A stretch of DNA of 64,000 bases from Dasypus novemcinctus (lineage: Eukaryota > Chordata > Mammalia > Cingulata > Dasypodidae): assembly GCF_030445035.2 (NCBI RefSeq), contig NC_080702.1:30689843-30753842 (forward strand), given 5' to 3'. Both the position numbers and the translations under genes were made by a program. Every line of letters starts with the position of its first letter. Position 1 is the first letter of the stretch. Below, piece by piece: positions 1 through 11,790 of the stretch. The notes beneath the pieces are model-generated. The model saw only the letters and a program-made list of their open reading frames with translations. It had not been told where the DNA came from and did no database searches.

Positions 1-39
1 AACCATAAAACCACACATAAATTCACATTGGAAGCTTAT

Positions 40-285
40 CAGGATCTACTATTTTTTATTTCTTTAATAAACTTTATTTTACAGCAGTTATAGGTTTAAA
101 GAAAATTTTTGCAGAATGTACGAGTTCTCTAATAACTCTGATAAACCCACCCACAAAATTTACTTTTTAATTACCATTGTACATTATTGCAGCACAACTC
201 ATAATTGTTAAATTAATATTATTAGAATTATATTTTTGGCTAAAGTCCATAGTTTGCACTGAGGTTCAACTATAGTCTTACTGTG
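40..285 (-). mobile_element. Old L1 3' end (-)
   Basis: T-rich start then AACTTTATTTTACAGCAGTT, the antisense form of an older mammalian L1 3' terminus. It resembles 42835-43180. Confidence 0.5.
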
Positions 286-630
286 ATTCTAACAGTGAAG
301 ACATTTCTCATTGATGTGGAGGCAGTGGTCACTGGAGTTTCGGAGGGGAGGAAGAGGAAAAGTAGATGTATTGGGAGCATTCTCAGGATTTAGGAACTGT
401 TCTGAATGACATTGCAATGACAAATACAGGCCATTAAATATCTCGTCAAAACTTACCAAGTTTTGTGAAAGAGAGTATAAAGTACGATGGGAACTATAAT
501 CCATTCTTACTGGCAATGTTAGAAAATGTTTTTATTAATTGTTACAAATATACCACACTAATGAAGGATGTCGTTAATGTGGGAAATTGTGGTAGGGGTT
601 GGGATAGGGGCATATGAGAATTCCACATTT
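286..630 (+). mobile_element. Old L1 3' UTR piece (+)
   Basis: Sense orientation: ATACCACACTAATGAAGGAT near 549-568 and a purine-rich run towards 620 match the end of the same L1 family as 40-285 but point the other way. Confidence 0.45.
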
Positions 631-1130
631 TTTCTTTTTTTCCTTCTTTATTTTTTTAAAATGTTACATTAAAAAACATGAGGTCTCCATATACCCCCCC
701 ACCCCCCTCACCCCACTCCTCCCACATCAACAGCCTCTTTCATCATCGTGGCACATTCATTGCATTTGGTGAATACATTTGGGAGCACTGCTGCACCACA
801 TGGGTAATGATTTACATTGTAGTTTAAGCTCTCCCTCAGTCCACCCAGTGGGCCATGCTAGGTCATACATTGTCCAGCGTCTGTCCTTGCAGTACCACCC
901 AGGGCAACTCCAGGTCCTGAAAATGTCCCCACATCATATCTCTTATTCAAATCCCTACCATCAGCAGCCACCATGGCTACTGTCTCCACATCAGTGCCAC
1001 AATTTCTTCCATTACAAACCACAATAGTTCCATAGTACAATATCAGTAAGTCCACTCTAATCCATACTCTATTCCTTCATCCTGTGGATCATGGGGTGGT
1101 TATGTCCACTTCCCCTCTATATCGAGATTG
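631..1130 (-). mobile_element. L1 3' end of the young xenarthran type (-)
   Basis: Begins with a T-rich run (the tail on the minus strand) and AATGTTACATTAAAAA, then the pyrimidine-rich ATATACCCCCC block. It is one of about nine copies of the same 3' region in this window, 5'-truncated near 1130. Confidence 0.7.
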
Positions 1131-2150
1131 AAGTATATCAGTCATACATAAAAAATAAGTGTATAATAATAGTTTTGAACTTACAAAACAAACGTATATG
1201 ACATCATACAGGACTCTTATAAATCACCCTACCCCCAATAAATTGCATTGTTTTTAAACCTTTTTACTAGTGATTAAAGAGCATTGTCAAAATATTACTA
1301 AGAACCAAGGCATTTCCCCTCAACTTACCCTATTATTATCTTTATATCATTTATATATGTACATACATAAACAATTAAGTGTATAATAAAAGTTGTGAAC
1401 TTATAAGGCAAACATGCATAACATCATATAGTGGCCCCATACATCAATGCTTCATCAACACCTTCCATTGTCATGATATGTTTGTTAGAAATTATGAAAG
1501 AATGTTATCAAACTCTTACTACTAATCATAGTCCTGATACATTTGGTGTGTTTTCCCCCCTACCCACCCTATTATCATTTTTTTAAAATATAATTTTTAT
1601 GACAAGTTTTACACTTATAAAACAACACCCGTCCATCAGCATACCACATTGTGGTGGAACATTTGCTACAGATAAGATAATATAATCTGACAGTCACCAT
1701 GTCCATAGTGTACAATTGGCTCACTTTTTCAGTACAGCCTCATTAAAAACACTGTGCATCTTTCACATAGATGCAAGGATATTATATTATTATTCCTAAC
1801 CACAATCCATATATCACTCCAGCTGTATTTGCCCCCACGTTTTTCCACATTTCCAACACCCCACAGTAGTGATATACATTTGTTCTGGCTCACAGAGGAC
1901 ACTTTTGCATCTGTACCATCAACCACCTCACCCATCTCTCAGTTCACTGTGCTATTCAGTTCCTAGATTACTTTCTAGCATTCTGTAAATTGTCGTTGGC
2001 ATACCTAGACTACCATTTTCAGTCACATCCCCATTTACTGTGTGTTACCATCTACTCTATCCATTTCCACACTTTTACAGTAAAGCTAATTTAAACTTCT
2101 ATATATTTAAACATCAGTAGTCCACTCAGTCCTCCTCTTATCTCCTTTAA
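1131..2150 (-). repeat. 3' UTR of the older L1, with internal duplication
   Basis: Two related blocks, one near 1140-1270 and one near 1365-1450, share AAGTGTATAATA and CATCATA; a third weaker copy starts near 1600. No coding sequence. Confidence 0.5.
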
Positions 2151-2890
2151 GAATCCACCACTTACCACGGGATCTTGAAGATATTTTCCTACAATTTCTT
2201 CTAGAAGTTTTATTGTTCTTGCTTTTATTTTTAGGTTTTTGACCCATTTTGAGTTAATATTTGGATAAGGTATGAAACAGGGGTCCTCTTTCTTTCTTTT
2301 GGCTATGGATATCCAATTCTTACAACACCATTTGTTGAATGGATTGTTCTGCCCGAGCTGTGTGAGTTTGACAGTCTAGTCAAAATCACTTGACCTTACA
2401 TGTGAGGGTCTGTTTCTGAACCATGAATTTGGTTCCTTTGGTATTGTGTCTGTCTTTAGGCCAGGACCATGCTGTTTTTACCTCTATAGCTAGGGAATAA
2501 GATTTAAAGTCTGGAGATGAGAGTTCACTTTTCCTTTTTATGATATTTCTGGTTATTCAGGACCCCTTACCCTTCCAAATAAATTTGATGATTGTGTTGT
2601 CAATTTTTTTCTTTAATGCTGGTGGAATTTTTATCTGGATTGCATTAAATATGTATATCAATTTGAGTAGAATTGACATCTTAATGATATTTAATCTTCC
2701 AATCCATGAGCATGGAATATTATTCCAGTTATTTAGGTCTTTTTTATTCTTTTAACATTGAGTTGCAGTTTTCTGAATACTAGTGCTTTACATTGTTGGT
2801 TGAGTTTATTCCTGATTATTTGAGTTTTATCTATCATACTTTATTTTAGTCACTTTTGACACTTCTAGTTACTTTTATTGATATAATCTT
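2150..2890 (-). pseudogene. ORF2 fragment of the older L1
   Basis: The minus strand encodes decayed ORF2 C-terminal sequence; the plus strand carries the familiar antisense wording (TTGACCCATTTTGAGTTAAT, CCATTTGTTGAATGGATTGT). Several stops. Confidence 0.7.
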
Positions 2891-2899
2891 CATTTCTAG

Positions 2900-3960
2900 A
2901 CTCTCTTCCAGGCTCTACTGTACTGTCTTTTCTTTTTAGGCTCTAGCACACCTTTTAGTATTTCTTAAAAATCTGAACTCTTGCTTAGAAATTCTCAGTT
3001 TCTGTTTGTCTGTGAATATTCTAATCTCACCCTCATTTTTGAGACAGTCTTGCTGGATATAAGGTTCTTGGCTGGAAGTTTTTCTCTTTTAGTATCTTAA
3101 ATGTATCAGACCACTGTCTTCTTGCCTCCATGGTTTCTGGTGTGAAATCAACAAATCTTATTGGGTATCCCTTATACATTATGCATTGTGTTTCTCTTGC
3201 TGTTCTCAAAATTCTATCTTCATCTTTGGCATTTGACATTCTGATGATTATGTGTCTTGGAGTTGGTCTGTTCAGATTTTTCTAATGGGAGTACATTCTG
3301 CTTCTTGGACATGGATGTTATGTCCTTAAATAGTGTAGGGAAATTTTCTACCATTATTTCTAAAATAATCCTCTGCCCCTTTTCCCTTCTCTTCTCCTTC
3401 TGGGACACCTATGACATGTATGTTTGCATGTCTTTTGCTGTCATTTATTTCCCTGAGAACTTGTTAAAAATTTTGCGTTCTTTTCTTCATCTGTTCTTTT
3501 GTATATTCACTTCCAGAGGCCCTTTCTTCCAGTTCATCAATCTTTTCTTCTGCCTTCTCAAATCTGGTATTACAAGATTCCAGTGTTTTTTTAAAAATTT
3601 CATTTATGGCACCTTTCATTCCCCTAAAATTTGCTATTTTTCTGTGTATGCTTTCAAAGTCTTCTTTGTGCTCATCCAGTTTCTTCTTAACATCCTAATC
3701 TCTTTAGTCATCTCATTGAACTTACTAAGGAGATTTGTTTGAACGTCTATGATTAGTTGTCTCAACTCCTTTATGTCATCTGGAGGCTTATGTTGTTCCT
3801 TTAACTGAGCCATAACCTCCTGTTTCTTGGTGTGGATTGTAATTTTTGGTTGGTGTCTTAGTATCTGACTGACTAAAGTATTTATTCTGGGTGTAGTTTT
3901 TCTTTTTAGTTTAGGGCTTCTTGGTGTTTCTCCCTTGCTGGTTGTGCAGTAGGAGCCAAG
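2900..3960 (-). pseudogene. ORF1 of the older L1
   Basis: Minus-strand translation shows the ORF1 C-terminal domain: MSNAKDEDRILRTAREKQ-like text, then PETMEARRQWSDTFKILKEK and NFQPRTLYPARLSQK at 3239-3033, and ENFPTLFKDITSM upstream. Stops break it. The RNA-binding role is as for the young ORF1. Confidence 0.75.
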
Positions 3961-4039
3961 GATGTAGTTGGTGTTGTAAACTGTAGAGTCTCAAACTGCC
4001 CTCATTGCACCAGGGAACAATGAAGCTTCTTCCAACTTC

Positions 4040-5285
4040 CTTTTTTGCCAGGGGCAGGGAGAGATTCAAAGCTGTGTGGAACAATCCAGTTTGTGCAGGC
4101 CTAGACTGTCATTGTCCAATGAGACTGATGAATTTTCACACCCTTCTCCCCTGCCTGCGGTGGGGATGGACCTGCAGGTTTGGGTAGCAATCTATCCATT
4201 GCAGGTCCAAGATGACTACATTTGCCCTGTTAGACTTTCAGTTTTCAATCTGTGCCATCCAAAGCTAACTGCATTTACCTGGATAGGCTGCTGCAGGGCC
4301 TGCCAGCCTCCTCCCAGCTAGAGGTGTGGCTGAATCCTAGGCTACGGCTGCAGGCTGATCCTGGTGAAATAAACTGGTTGCTCCCATCACTGAGATTTTT
4401 GGTCTGCCCAGCTTTCATTATTCTGGGGGCAGAGTCAAAATGGCGGCCACTGCCCTCTTTCTGACTTGGGGAGATTCACACCCCAGCTGTTCCCAGAGTT
4501 ATATCTTAGCTAGCTGAGTCTACTAATCAGTAGGCAAAATCGGTGGCCAGCCGTCTCTTCATCCCCTTTTTTTGGGAAATGGAATTTCCAATTCCAGTCA
4601 CAGAATAGCTCCTGGGGCAGCTCTTGCTGTCAAAGTAGGATAATCACCAGCCTGTGTGGCTTGGCCAGTAATTTCCCAAAGCAGCTGGCACATGTCCATG
4701 CAGCTTCCTCCCTGCTGGAGGTGGGGCTTAGGACTAGGCACGAGCTGCAATCTGATCTGGATGGAAAGAAATCTGTCCCCACCAGGACTGTGATTGTCAG
4801 TTTTCCCCACTTCCCTTCATGACAGGTATGAAGTTAAGATGGCAGCTCATGGCCTCTCTCTGACATGGACAGGCTCAAACTTTAGATGTTCTCATGGTTA
4901 TACTTTAGACTACTGAATTTACTAATCAATAGTTGAAACTGGTGCCCAATTGCCCCTTCCTCCCCCATTTTTGAGAAGTGGAGCTTTCAGTTCCAGCTGT
5001 GGAACAGCTTCCAAGGGGGCTTGTGCCTCCAGTGGAGGAAGGACACTGGCCTTCTTGGCATGGAGCACTCTACATATGAGTATTCTCTGCAGATGGACAG
5101 TCTCCTCCTTCCATTCCTTCAAGGATGTTGTGGGATGCTCTTCTGGCTTCTTGCAGCCCTCCAAACAGGTGCTTCAGCTAACTCTAGAGGGCTCTGGGTG
5201 TTTACTAACTGTCCAATAGTAGGAGCTGACTCTAGGAGCTCCTTACTTTGCGACTGTCTTGCTGGTTTTCTGAGAATTCCATATA
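4040..5285 (-). promoter_or_regulatory. Tandem-monomer 5' UTR of the older L1
   Basis: At least two units with a period of about 397 bases. Matching anchors are CTAATCAGTAGGC near 4530 and CTAATCAATAGTT near 4923, and AAAATGGCGGCCACTGCC near 4437 and TAAGATGGCAGCTCATGGCC near 4833. The GCCGCCATTTT on the minus strand is a YY1-like site. Long open frames here are not genes. Confidence 0.6.
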
Positions 5286-5299
5286 TTTTTAATGTAACT

Positions 5300-5800
5300 T
5301 TTATGTAACATAACTATCTTTTAAAAATAAAAACATTTATATAAATTATAGCAATAAATAAAAGAAAAAATGGGCAAAAGATTTGGACAGATAACCCTCA
5401 AAAGAAGATATACAAATGGTCTGAAAGAACATGAAAATATGCTCAACCTCATTACCCATCCAGTAAATGCAAATTAGAATCACAAAGTGATATAATTTCA
5501 TACACATTAGAATGTCTGCTTTAAGAAGAAAAACAGAACATAACAAGTGTTGGAGAGGATGTGGAGAAATAGCAACATTCATTCACTGCTGGTATCAATG
5601 TAAAATGGTGCAGACATAGGATAAGACAGTGTTGTGGTTCTTCATAAAGCCAACTATAAACTTATCATATGACCCAGAAATCCCACCACTAGGTATATAT
5701 CCAAAAGAATTGAAAGCATGATGTTACACAGATATTTGCACTTGGGTATTCATAGCAGCATTATTCAAATTTGTCAAAAGTTGCAAGCATTGCCATATAG
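5300..5800 (+). mobile_element. L1 ORF2 end and 3' part (+)
   Basis: Sense text such as GGGCAAAAGATTTGGACAG, AAATGCAAATTAGAATCAC and CCAGAAATCCCACCACTAGG is standard for the ORF2 C-terminus of older mammalian L1s. No open frame. Confidence 0.7.
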
Positions 5801-7099
5801 TCCAGATGCCCAGAATCACCCAGAGTTGAAAAACAGGGGCCTAGAGACTTCAGTGGAAACATCTTTCAGGGTCTCCAACAATGCCCTAGCCCTTACTTAG
5901 TTTATATCTTTAAGCAGTATTTAGCCATTTGGACCACATCCATTTCTGCAAATGTAGAATTGGGTTCATAATAGCACTGCTATTACAGAATGGGTTTTTT
6001 GCAGGAGTTAATGGGACAGTCCATTTAAATGTGCTTAGCCCAGGTAATATTGCATAATGAAATGAAAATATATCTCATATAAACAATAAATATTATTTAA
6101 ATAACGGACTAAATGTCATATTGTAGCTTGCATTATTGGCAGGACATTATTAATTGATTGTAAAAAGTATGATTAAGGCAAGCTGTGACTATGACTTTTA
6201 GTTTCATATCTAAGAAGCACTCTTCTCTACATCGTTCAAAGAGGAAAATAATGTTCTAGAAAGAACAACAGGGGCTGTGCTGTCACCACAAGACAAGGCT
6301 TTAGTGATCAAGTGTGTAATGGAAATGGCTTCTTCAGTCATAGATATGGTGAAAATTTTAATTTGAATGATCTCAATGGTGCTAGAAAATTAGACCTTCA
6401 TAAGGAAGAAAAATTCATTAGGAGGAGGAATGATGAAAGCTGGATTCTCCTGGTACCACCTCATCTCTTGGGAAAAGAGAGTGAACAAGAACCATTTCCA
6501 TTCTCGCCTGACCAGTGTTCTAAAGGGAATTGATGACTCAGGGGGTGAAGCAATATGGAAATTTGCTTTTGTGATGAAGAGGGAAATGTGTTAATAAGCA
6601 ACTAAAGAAGAGCTGTAAATATCTCCTCTTGTGCTGTCCCTTTGGCTATGCAAATTGTGCTGAAAGGATATGGTTGTTTCTTTGGGGTCATAACTCTGGC
6701 AAGCAAACCAATGACTGCACCTTTTTGCTGACTTGTCTGGGGATAGAGGTTTAGTCTCCATCATCAACCTCCCAGGGAGAAATCCAGACTTATACATGGT
6801 GTCCTACTCAAGCAAATGCCATACATGTGAGTAAGAGAGCACAAGAGGTAATACAGGATGGGTCAGAGAGAATAGAAGCCAAAAAACTTTAATGCAAGTT
6901 TGTCTAACCTAGCCAAGAACTAAAATAAGATAACCTTGATGCCTCCACCCTTGTTTGCTTGACTGACTAATGAATTAATATTTTATTTATTATGTTAAAA
7001 TATAAAGTAGGTTTTTCTTATATGCCATATATCACGTTGAGGAAATGTCTTTCTAATCCTGTCTTCTAAACAAGAAAGTTTTCTAAAGAAGAAAGGATG
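5801..7099 (+). other. Unassigned sequence
   Basis: No repeat or gene recognised. A 73-codon open frame at 6312-6533 has no recognisable domain and no support from context. Confidence 0.4.
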
Positions 7100-7990
7100 C
7101 TGGATTTTGTGACATGCCTATACCGCATCAATCAAGATGATCATGTGCTTCTTCCTATTTGATTTGTTAATGTGGTTGATTATGTCAATTTGATTTTCTT
7201 CTGTTTAACCACAATTGCATATGTGGGATAAAATCAACTTGATCTTGGTGTATAACTATTTTCATATACTAATGGATTCAATTTGCAAGTATTTGGTTTA
7301 GGATTTTTGCATCTACTTTCATTGCTGTGATTTCTCTGTAAATTCTTTTCTTGTATTATCTTAATCTGGCTTTAATATTAAGGTAAGATTGGCTTCATAG
7401 TACAAGGTAAGTGATGTTCCCTCCACTTCAAATTTTTGGAAGAGTTTGAGAAGGTTTGAGATTTATTCTTCTTGAAAATGAGCCATAAAATTCGCCTCAG
7501 AAGCCATCTGGTCATGGGACTTTATTCTTGGGAAATATTTGATGACTGATTCACACTTTTTACATGTGATTGCTTTGTTGAGGTCTTCTATTTCTTCTAG
7601 AGTCAGTGTAAGGAGTTTGTGCATTTCTAGGAATTTTTCCATTTCCTCTATCTGTTTTGTAGGGATAAGCTTATATAAGCTTATATGTTTTGTAGGGATA
7701 AGCTTATATGTTTATAGCATCAGCTCATGATCTTTTTGTGTGGTCAGTAGTAATTCCCACCCCAATTTCTGATTTTATTTACCTACATCTTTTTTTTTGT
7801 CAGTCTACCCAAATGTTTGTCAATTTTGTTGATCTTCCATCAAAGCATAAAATTTTGGTTTTGTTGATTCTATTTTTCATTATCAATTTCATTTACTTGT
7901 GATCTGATGTTTGTTATTTCTTTCTTTCTACTTAGTTTGGGACTACCTTGAGGCTGTTTCTGGGCCTGCAGGGACTCTAACTAGGGTAGC
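7100..7990 (-). mobile_element. Old L1 ORF2 fragment (-)
   Basis: Antisense ORF2 wording runs through the block (GATTTGTTAATGTGGTTGAT near 7160, GAGTTTGAGAAGGTTTGAG near 7442, TTTGTCAATTTTGTTGATCT near 7815). It contains a small direct duplication (next entry). Frames are broken. Confidence 0.7.
7653..7709 (+). repeat. Short direct duplication within L1
   Basis: TGTTTTGTAGGGATAAGCTT occurs at 7653 and again at 7686, a 33-bp step with a spacer rich in AAGCTTATAT. A local slippage product. Confidence 0.7.
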
Positions 7991-8499
7991 ACTGCTGCTA
8001 GGAAAAGGAAGCACTTTCTTCACCAATCTCTTAAACACAGTGGCTCAAGGATGACCTGAGTTTATCTTATTTTCTCTTCACTTATGTCTCTGTGTTAAAG
8101 AACTTTTTTTTACTTTTATTTTTAAACAAGGAATACAAGTAGTAACATTAAAGTGAAGCCCATATATTATGTGTCCATTGTGATTTAAAACTTTGATGGA
8201 AGGATAAATTGAATGTGCAGCCCTTGTATCAAATGGTGATCACTCTGCATGTTGGTGATAATACCATCAACACAGACCTAACAGCCATGGTCTTCTATCT
8301 TGGTATCTGTTGTGATCTGTCCTGTCTTCAGAGCAAAGCTACATGAGATCATATTCCAAAATATGTGCCTTACAACACAAAGTCCATGATGAAAATCTGT
8401 ATTTAAAAATAAAGTATATATTCATTTCTATTTTGGGGGCATCTTTGGAAACCAATTCAATAAGGAGAAGAGGTGAAATGTGTGGCCAAGGACTCTGCT

Positions 8500-8960
8500 T
8501 TGAAGTGTAAGCAGCAGCAGTGAGCTCACCTCATTCTTATACCTTCCCTGACATCATCTCTTAACACTCTTCCTCTTCTTCTCTCCCTGACCACACAGGC
8601 TTCCTTGTTCACCTTGAACGCTGGAAACAACCCTTTCTTAGTGCATTGTGCTTGGCCGTTCTCTCAGCTGGTTTCACATACCCAAGGTTTCCTTGTGGTT
8701 CCCAACTTCTCATGGAGAGGTCTCTCTTAAAATGGCTCCTTATCTACTGAACCTGTTTGAAGACTAGTAAAACATAGCAGCCCCATATGACTGTCTCCAT
8801 TTATCTAACTCCTATTTTCCTTTTTAAAAATGTTGCCATCTGATATTCTATATGATTACTTTTAATTTCCTTACATTCTTTCCCTATTTTCCTCATTTTT
8901 CTGCACTTTATTTTAATTGTCTAGACATTGCCTGACATATTACCAAGAATAAATATACAG
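8500..8960 (+). mobile_element. Probable L2 fragment
   Basis: Pyrimidine-rich sense text (CTCCCTGACCACACAGGCTT, then a TCTAGACATTGCCTGACATA-like end) resembles the 3' half of mammalian L2. Very old. Confidence 0.4.
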
Positions 8961-9180
8961 ACTTCAGGTGAATGAAATGATATTTCATTGAAACCATGGA
9001 TTTCATGTCTGCTTGAAGTAAAGGATGAGAGTGGAAAAGGGAAACTTTAACAGGGATGGCACCAGAAGTCCCCAAGGAACCAGATGCCTAATCAAAATAT
9101 ATACATTATGTTGACTTTAAAACAGCAATGTTAGCACTTCTGCTACAATAGTAGTGCTTGTTTGTGTGAAAATTATTGAT

Positions 9181-9195
9181 ATTCTTTCTTTATAG
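9181..9195 (+). promoter_or_regulatory. Splice acceptor before the OR coding exon
   Basis: A pyrimidine-rich stretch ending in TATAG, 20 bases before the ATG at 9216, is a plausible 3' splice site. It would join an unseen upstream noncoding exon to the coding exon, as is common in olfactory receptor genes. The upstream exon and promoter could not be located. Confidence 0.5.
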
Positions 9196-9215
9196 GTACT
9201 TACAACAATCCCATT

Positions 9216-10142
9216 ATGCAAAGAAATGATACCAGATTCTCAGAATTTCTACTCTTGGGATTATCAGAGGATCCAGAATTGCAAACCCTCTTCTTTTGGT
9301 TGTTCCTGTCCATCTACCTGGTTACCATCTTTGGGAACCTGCTCATCATCCTGGCCATTATCTCCGACTCCCACCTCCACACTCCCATGTACTTTTTCCT
9401 CTCCAACCTGTCCCTTTGTGACATTTGTTTCTCCTCCACCACTGTCCCCAAGATGCTGATGAACATTCAGACAGGGAGGAGAGTAATAACCTATGCAGGC
9501 TGCCTAATTCAGATGTACCTTTTTGTGCTCTATGGAGGATTGGAGGACTTTCTCCTGGCTGCAATGGCCTATGACCGCTTTGTGGCCATCTGTCATCCCC
9601 TGCAATACTCTGTCGTCATGAACCCCCAGATCTGTGTCCTGCTGGTTCTAGGGTCTTGGATCATGAGTGTACTGAATTCCGTGTTACAGGGCTCAATGGT
9701 GTTGCAGTTGTCCTTTTGTACACACATGGAAATCTCCCACTTTTTCTGTGAACTTAATCAGATGATCCAACTTGCCTGTTCTGACACATTCATCAATGTC
9801 ATAGTGATGTATTTTGCAGCTGGAGTGCTAGGAGGGGGTCCCCTTGTTGGGATCCTTTTCTCTTACTCTAAGATTGTTTCCTCCATACGTGCAATCTCAT
9901 CAGTTTTGGGGAAGTATAAAGCATTTTCCACCTGTGCATGTCACCTCTTGGTGGTTTCCTTGTTTTATTGTGCCAGCATAGGAGTGTACCTTAGTTCTGC
10001 TGTTTCACACAACACACATTCAGTTGCTCCAGCTTCAGTGATGTACACTGTGGTCACACCCATGCTGAACCCCTTCATCTACAGTCTGAGGAATAAAGAC
10101 ATAAAGGGTGCTCTGAAAAAATTCTTCGGGTGGAAAATATAA
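9216..10142 (+). CDS. Olfactory receptor, OR7-like, intact single coding exon
   Basis: This is a 308-residue class A GPCR that would bind odorants on the cilia of olfactory sensory neurons and signal through the olfactory G protein. The reading frame is uninterrupted and has the usual family length. Seen in order: an N-terminal glycosylation site (NDT, residue 4), TM1 with GNLLIILAI, the loop motif [13 protein letters not shown], the conserved TM3 cysteine in [19 protein letters not shown] at the end of TM3, the extracellular-loop-2 cysteines ([15 protein letters not shown]), [10 protein letters not shown] at TM6 and [14 protein letters not shown] at TM7. The wording [13 protein letters not shown] and [10 protein letters not shown] points to family 7; I do not assign a subfamily. 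The ATG lies 20 bases after a good splice acceptor (TTTCTTTATAG ending at 9195), which fits the usual olfactory receptor layout of noncoding 5' exons joined to one coding exon. TM6 has Cys where many members have Ser. No other OR is visible in the window. Confidence 0.95.
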   Translation: MQRNDTRFSEFLLLGLSEDPELQTLFFWLFLSIYLVTIFGNLLIILAIISDSHLHTPMYFFLSNLSLCDICFSSTTVPKMLMNIQTGRRVITYAGCLIQMYLFVLYGGLEDFLLAAMAYDRFVAICHPLQYSVVMNPQICVLLVLGSWIMSVLNSVLQGSMVLQLSFCTHMEISHFFCELNQMIQLACSDTFINVIVMYFAAGVLGGGPLVGILFSYSKIVSSIRAISSVLGKYKAFSTCACHLLVVSLFYCASIGVYLSSAVSHNTHSVAPASVMYTVVTPMLNPFIYSLRNKDIKGALKKFFGWKI

Positions 10143-11154
10143 AAGTGTCATTATTCCTTGGGTTGAGAAATTGCCTGTGAATGCAGCACTCAATGAAAAA
10201 TCCAGACATTGTAATTCTTTGGTCAAAATATGGAAGCAAAAACTGTCTCTTTCTATTCATTTCAGAATTTCCATGTTTTGGATTTTAAGCTGCTTCTTTT
10301 ATTAAACATTCTCTGACTCTTAGATATCCAACAATTTTCCCTTTGTCCATTTTTCCAATTTCCCAATATAATTCTCAATCTTGTAAGAGAAATAATTTGG
10401 AAATTCCAACATATCTCAAACATGGATTTCTTAAAGAATATATATATTTGTGAAGTCTCACAAGCAATGTTTTCTTTGTTTTACTGAAAGGGTAGATATG
10501 AGTTGTTCTGCTACTATTGAAGAAACTACACATCACTTATAAGCCCATTAATATTATTTAATTTACATGAAAATCTGTTACTGCTACAGTTTTTTGTACA
10601 TCTTTCCTTTAAATATGTGTACATATTTCCTCAAATTTAAAAAATCTTTCAGAAAATACCAACTTTCTCACACCTTTCCTTCTTAAATCTGATCATTTCA
10701 TTTTACTTCTTCTTTAGGATCCTGTTTTCTTATTCAGCTCACAGCCCACAGTAATTTTCATACCTCTGGCACAGCACGAAATTATTAATTAAATGCACAT
10801 CTTTAACTGGAATCTAGAAGAAGGCAAATTTGTATAAGTATTGGAAATGGCATGGCCATAGCATCACAACTGATCTTAAGTATTGAGATAGAAAATATTG
10901 AATCATGCATTATTTTACAATAAAATATTTCTTTTTGAGGATGTGCATATATTCACTGAAGTAAGGAACCTTGGTGACCATATACAAGGTGGTATATTAA
11001 TTGGTTGCAAGACAATATTCTATGTTCTTTTTTTATTTTATTGTAACATATTCCCATCTTTTTCTTGTAAACTTCCTTCGATGCCTACAAACATGAGTCC
11101 TTATATTCCTCTAAGAAAGGTGCTTGGTATTTTAAAATATGAATACAGTCTGGT
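10143..11154 (+). other. Downstream flank of the OR gene, unassigned
   Basis: AT-rich; would include the OR 3' UTR. No polyadenylation site could be chosen with confidence and no repeat was recognised. Confidence 0.4.
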
Positions 11155-11790
11155 TTTTTGGACTTACCCTGGCCAGCTAACAGGGAGGTGAAGAAGGTCA
11201 ACCACCACACCAGGGAGCCAAGAGAGCCTACAATTACAAGCAGGAGAATTGCATCCATCATCAATGTGGAATCTAAGCCCCTCTTGATAAAGAGGTGGAG
11301 TGGACATAACCATCCCAGAGATGGAAGAATAGAGCATGGATTAGTGTGGAATTACTGATATTGTACTAAGGAACTATTGTGATTAGTAATGGAAGAAATT
11401 ATAGCATTAATGTGGAGAAAGTAACCACGATATCTGCTGAGGGTAGGGAGAGGGAAGAAGAGATATGATGTGGGGGCATTTTCAGGATTTGGAGTTGTCC
11501 TGGGTGGTGCTGCAGAGACAGATGCTGGGCATTGTATGTCCTTCCTTGGCCCACTGGGTGGACTTGGGGAGAGTGTAAACTACAATGTAAACCACTATCC
11601 ATGTGGTGCAGCAGTGCTCCCAAAGCTATTCACCAAATGCATTGAATGCCCCATGATAATGAAAGAGGTTGTTGATGTGGGAGAACTGAAGTGAGGAGGA
11701 TGGGGAGTATATGGGACTTCCTATCTTTTTAATGTGATATTTGAAAAAAAAAAGTAAAAAAGTAAAAAAAAATGAATACAGGAAATGGCA
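11155..11790 (+). mobile_element. L1 3' end of the young xenarthran type (+), with A-rich tail
   Basis: Sense copy of the same 3' region as 631-1130, starting GGACTTACCCTGGCCAGC and ending TTTTTAATGTGATATTTG followed by an A-rich tail at 11742-11780. The tail shows that this is the 3' end of a target-primed retroelement. Confidence 0.75.

Larger units (their letters stand above)
1131..5285 (-). mobile_element. Older L1, internally deleted (-)
   Basis: On the minus strand the order is 5' UTR (about 5285-3960), ORF1 (3960-2900), a short 3' part of ORF2 (2890-2150) and 3' UTR (2150-1131). About two thirds of ORF2, including the RT core, is missing. All frames are broken, so this is an old copy of a family distinct from the young L1 at 58.5 kb. 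Confidence 0.75.

Noticed and set aside
3257..3742. 161-codon plus-strand frame rich in Phe
   Set aside because: Antisense of the older L1 ORF1.
6312..6533. 73-codon plus-strand frame
   Set aside because: Short, no recognised domain, no support from neighbours.
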